This document shows, one piece after another, positions 62,503 through 64,000 of a stretch of 64,000 nt of DNA. The stretch covers positions 1-64,000 of the forward strand of contig NZ_JAUSSF010000001.1 in the NCBI RefSeq assembly GCF_030812195.1, read 5' to 3'. This DNA is from Chryseobacterium lathyri (GTDB taxonomy: Bacteria; Bacteroidota; Bacteroidia; Flavobacteriales; Weeksellaceae). Within the stretch, counting starts at the first letter, position 1. The number at the start of each line of letters is the position of its first letter. The translations under genes and the position numbers were made by a program. Under the pieces are notes generated by a model. The model had not been told where the DNA came from, searched no databases, and was given only the letters and a program-made list of their open reading frames with translations.

Positions 62503-63992
62503 TCTGTATCATATTTAAAAAATTCTTTAGTCCATTTGGTGTAATTCTTTCTTTCAGCTATATTGGTTTGCCCTCCATTAATAGCCGTTGTTACTTTTTC
62601 AACATCAGAGTCCTCTAATCCATTATCCATCGCCTTAATAGTAGCTGTTTTATAAATGGTGGAATACCAGCCGGCAGAATTAAACGCATGGAATAAATTT
62701 TCGGAAATGTTTTTAGCGTATGTTTTTAAATCTTCATAAAAGGCTTCAGTAAGCCCTTTTTCCCGAGCTTTGGGTCTGTTTTTTACACACTCCCCAACGC
62801 TTTCATAGCCGGATCTGGAAGCTATATAAGTATCATAATGGGTCGTATTATTTACATAGTCATAATAAGCCAGATAATTATAATCATGGGTTATTTGTTT
62901 CATCCCTCTTCCCTGGAAAGCTACACCGCCTTTATAATTATCCGGTACAGAGTCTCTGCTTTCATAGGTATAGGTGAAACTTATGGTTTCCAGATACATT
63001 TGACCCAGAAAATGAATTTTTCTTTTGCAGGTTTTAATTTTGAACTTCTTAAACATGGTATTCATTTCATCGGTAAATAGTTTTATTTTATCTCTGTTTT
63101 CCGAGATCTTTCCGCTGGTAATACTGATAGCCGTTATTTTTTCTTTACCACTATTAAAAAATGAATCTCTTTTTGATTTGTAATTTTGCTTATCCCTTAA
63201 ATGATAAATGAGGTCTATCATCTCATCCACTGTGATATCTCTGTTGCAGTAGCAGGGAGTTCCTGCAATCTCAAATCTTTCATTGTCTTTATTTAAAAAC
63301 TCATGCGTGTCATCCGGAAATATTGCTGTATCCTGTGTTTCTTTTACTTCAGCTTTGAAATATAAAAAGGCGTTTACATCTTCTCTTTTGGCAAATTTCT
63401 CTATCAGTTTCTTTAGATCTTCATCACTTTTGGGACGTAGAGTTATTTCTTTTGCATATACCAGTGTTCCGTTGATAGTGAATTCTATTTTGCTTTTTTC
63501 TTCTTCACCATCTAAAAACTTTACAGGATTCTCATATACGTTTTCTGTATTTTTTAATTTATTTTCATGGATCTCAACAGATAGCTTTCCGCTGGTTCCC
63601 TGACATTCTGCCACAACCCATACTTTCTTTTTAATGGTGCTGCTGTTTATTCTCTCAAAATCAAAATCCGGACTGCCATCAGTTTTTTTTGCCTGTACTT
63701 CTTCTTCCCAGGTAATTTTCACCGATTCTTTTGCGGTTAATTTTATAGAATCTTCCTTATCAGCCTTGATATTCCTTCTTCCCTTTTTTTCATACTTCTT
63801 TTTTACATCAGATACCAGACCCCCACTTTTAACGGTATAAGTTTCTTCTTTGGTTTCCCAAGTCATTTTAGGAACCTGTTTCGCAAAATATATTTTCACC
63901 ACATTTACTTCATGATCTACCTGGTGCGGTATGTCATAAGCCTTTTGATTGGGATTTACAGAGTAATCATCTTTTTGTTGTTCGTCACTCAT
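62487..63992 (-). CDS. Modular protein with C-terminal GH19-like lysozyme/chitinase domain (putative effector)
   Basis: A 501-residue protein without signal peptide. The N-terminal module has YFAK (35-38), LRP (185-187) and FLNKDNERF (232-240). The C-terminal 180 residues resemble GH19: HFLGQMYLET with candidate catalytic E335, GRGMKQITHDYNYLAY (361-376), and INGGQTNIAERKNY (471-484). GH19 enzymes cut chitin or peptidoglycan glycan strands. It is the first gene of the operon and overlaps the following lipoprotein by 16 nt. Only 8 bp of upstream sequence is in the window, so its promoter and any upstream genes cannot be seen. Confidence 0.82.
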   Translation of the reverse strand: MSDEQQKDDYSVNPNQKAYDIPHQVDHEVNVVKIYFAKQVPKMTWETKEETYTVKSGGLVSDVKKKYEKKGRRNIKADKEDSIKLTAKESVKITWEEEVQAKKTDGSPDFDFERINSSTIKKKVWVVAECQGTSGKLSVEIHENKLKNTENVYENPVKFLDGEEEKSKIEFTINGTLVYAKEITLRPKSDEDLKKLIEKFAKREDVNAFLYFKAEVKETQDTAIFPDDTHEFLNKDNERFEIAGTPCYCNRDITVDEMIDLIYHLRDKQNYKSKRDSFFNSGKEKITAISITSGKISENRDKIKLFTDEMNTMFKKFKIKTCKRKIHFLGQMYLETISFTYTYESRDSVPDNYKGGVAFQGRGMKQITHDYNYLAYYDYVNNTTHYDTYIASRSGYESVGECVKNRPKAREKGLTEAFYEDLKTYAKNISENLFHAFNSAGWYSTIYKTATIKAMDNGLEDSDVEKVTTAINGGQTNIAERKNYTKWTKEFFKYDTECVNK

Positions 63993-64000
63993 AACATTTT

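Overview
The window looks like chromosomal DNA of a Chryseobacterium-type member of the Flavobacteriia (Bacteroidetes, family Weeksellaceae). The evidence is low-GC coding sequence, A-rich leaders with few Shine-Dalgarno sites, many promoters of the Bacteroidetes form TAnnTTTG, a GH109 enzyme very close to what I remember of the Elizabethkingia meningoseptica enzyme, and a small double-glycine bacteriocin-like peptide of a kind common in Chryseobacterium. This taxonomic call is inference from recalled families; no search was run. The first ~137 bases are low-complexity (poly-A/C, poly-G, poly-C) and look like a contig-end artefact.

Layout. 0.3-3.6 kb: a three-gene minus-strand operon (Tat-exported GH109 alpha-N-acetylgalactosaminidase, sugar nucleotidyltransferase, anomeric-kinase-like phosphotransferase) that reads as release and salvage of an amino sugar. 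3.8-16 kb: housekeeping and metabolic genes (AIM24-like protein, queA, rlmN, fatty acid hydroxylase, polyprenyl synthase, a fused branched-chain 2-oxoacid dehydrogenase E1, and an HxlR regulator divergent from an Old Yellow Enzyme). 16.3-21 kb: the small GG-leader peptide, a secreted C1 peptidase, and an ECF sigma factor followed by a membrane protein combining an anti-sigma-like N-terminus, a TonB-plug-like domain and a vWA domain. 21-25.2 kb: a GbsR/MarR regulator and an apparent regulon (membrane protein, DCC1 thiol oxidoreductase, SRPBCC, DUF2071, TIGR01777) with the same operator in front of the regulator and in front of the target operon. 25-38 kb: mixed exported proteins, lpd, an S9 peptidase, a patatin, an ABC ATPase with a ParB-like protein, a GNAT protein and an esterase.

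39-47 kb is a stress and redox block: a KGG-motif disordered protein, a YciF-like ferritin-fold protein, a Zn alcohol dehydrogenase, two SDRs, a tiny lipoprotein, a FAD oxidoreductase with a Rieske domain, a DUF2383 four-helix protein and a type II NADH dehydrogenase. A Crp/Fnr regulator and a TPR histidine kinase/response regulator pair follow.

53.9-56.8 kb is a very AT-rich minus-strand block of four genes of no family I recognise, with its own promoter and a truncated XRE regulator just upstream. 58.3-64 kb is the most striking part. It is a minus-strand operon with two large proteins that share diverged N-terminal landmarks (YFAK, LRP, FLNxDxxRF) but end in different predicted peptidoglycan hydrolases (GH19-like and M15-like). 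Each is followed, with overlap, by a predicted lipoprotein. I read this as a polymorphic effector-immunity cassette, possibly for type VI secretion, although no secretion-system structural gene is in the window. No rRNA, tRNA, CRISPR array or intact insertion sequence was seen.
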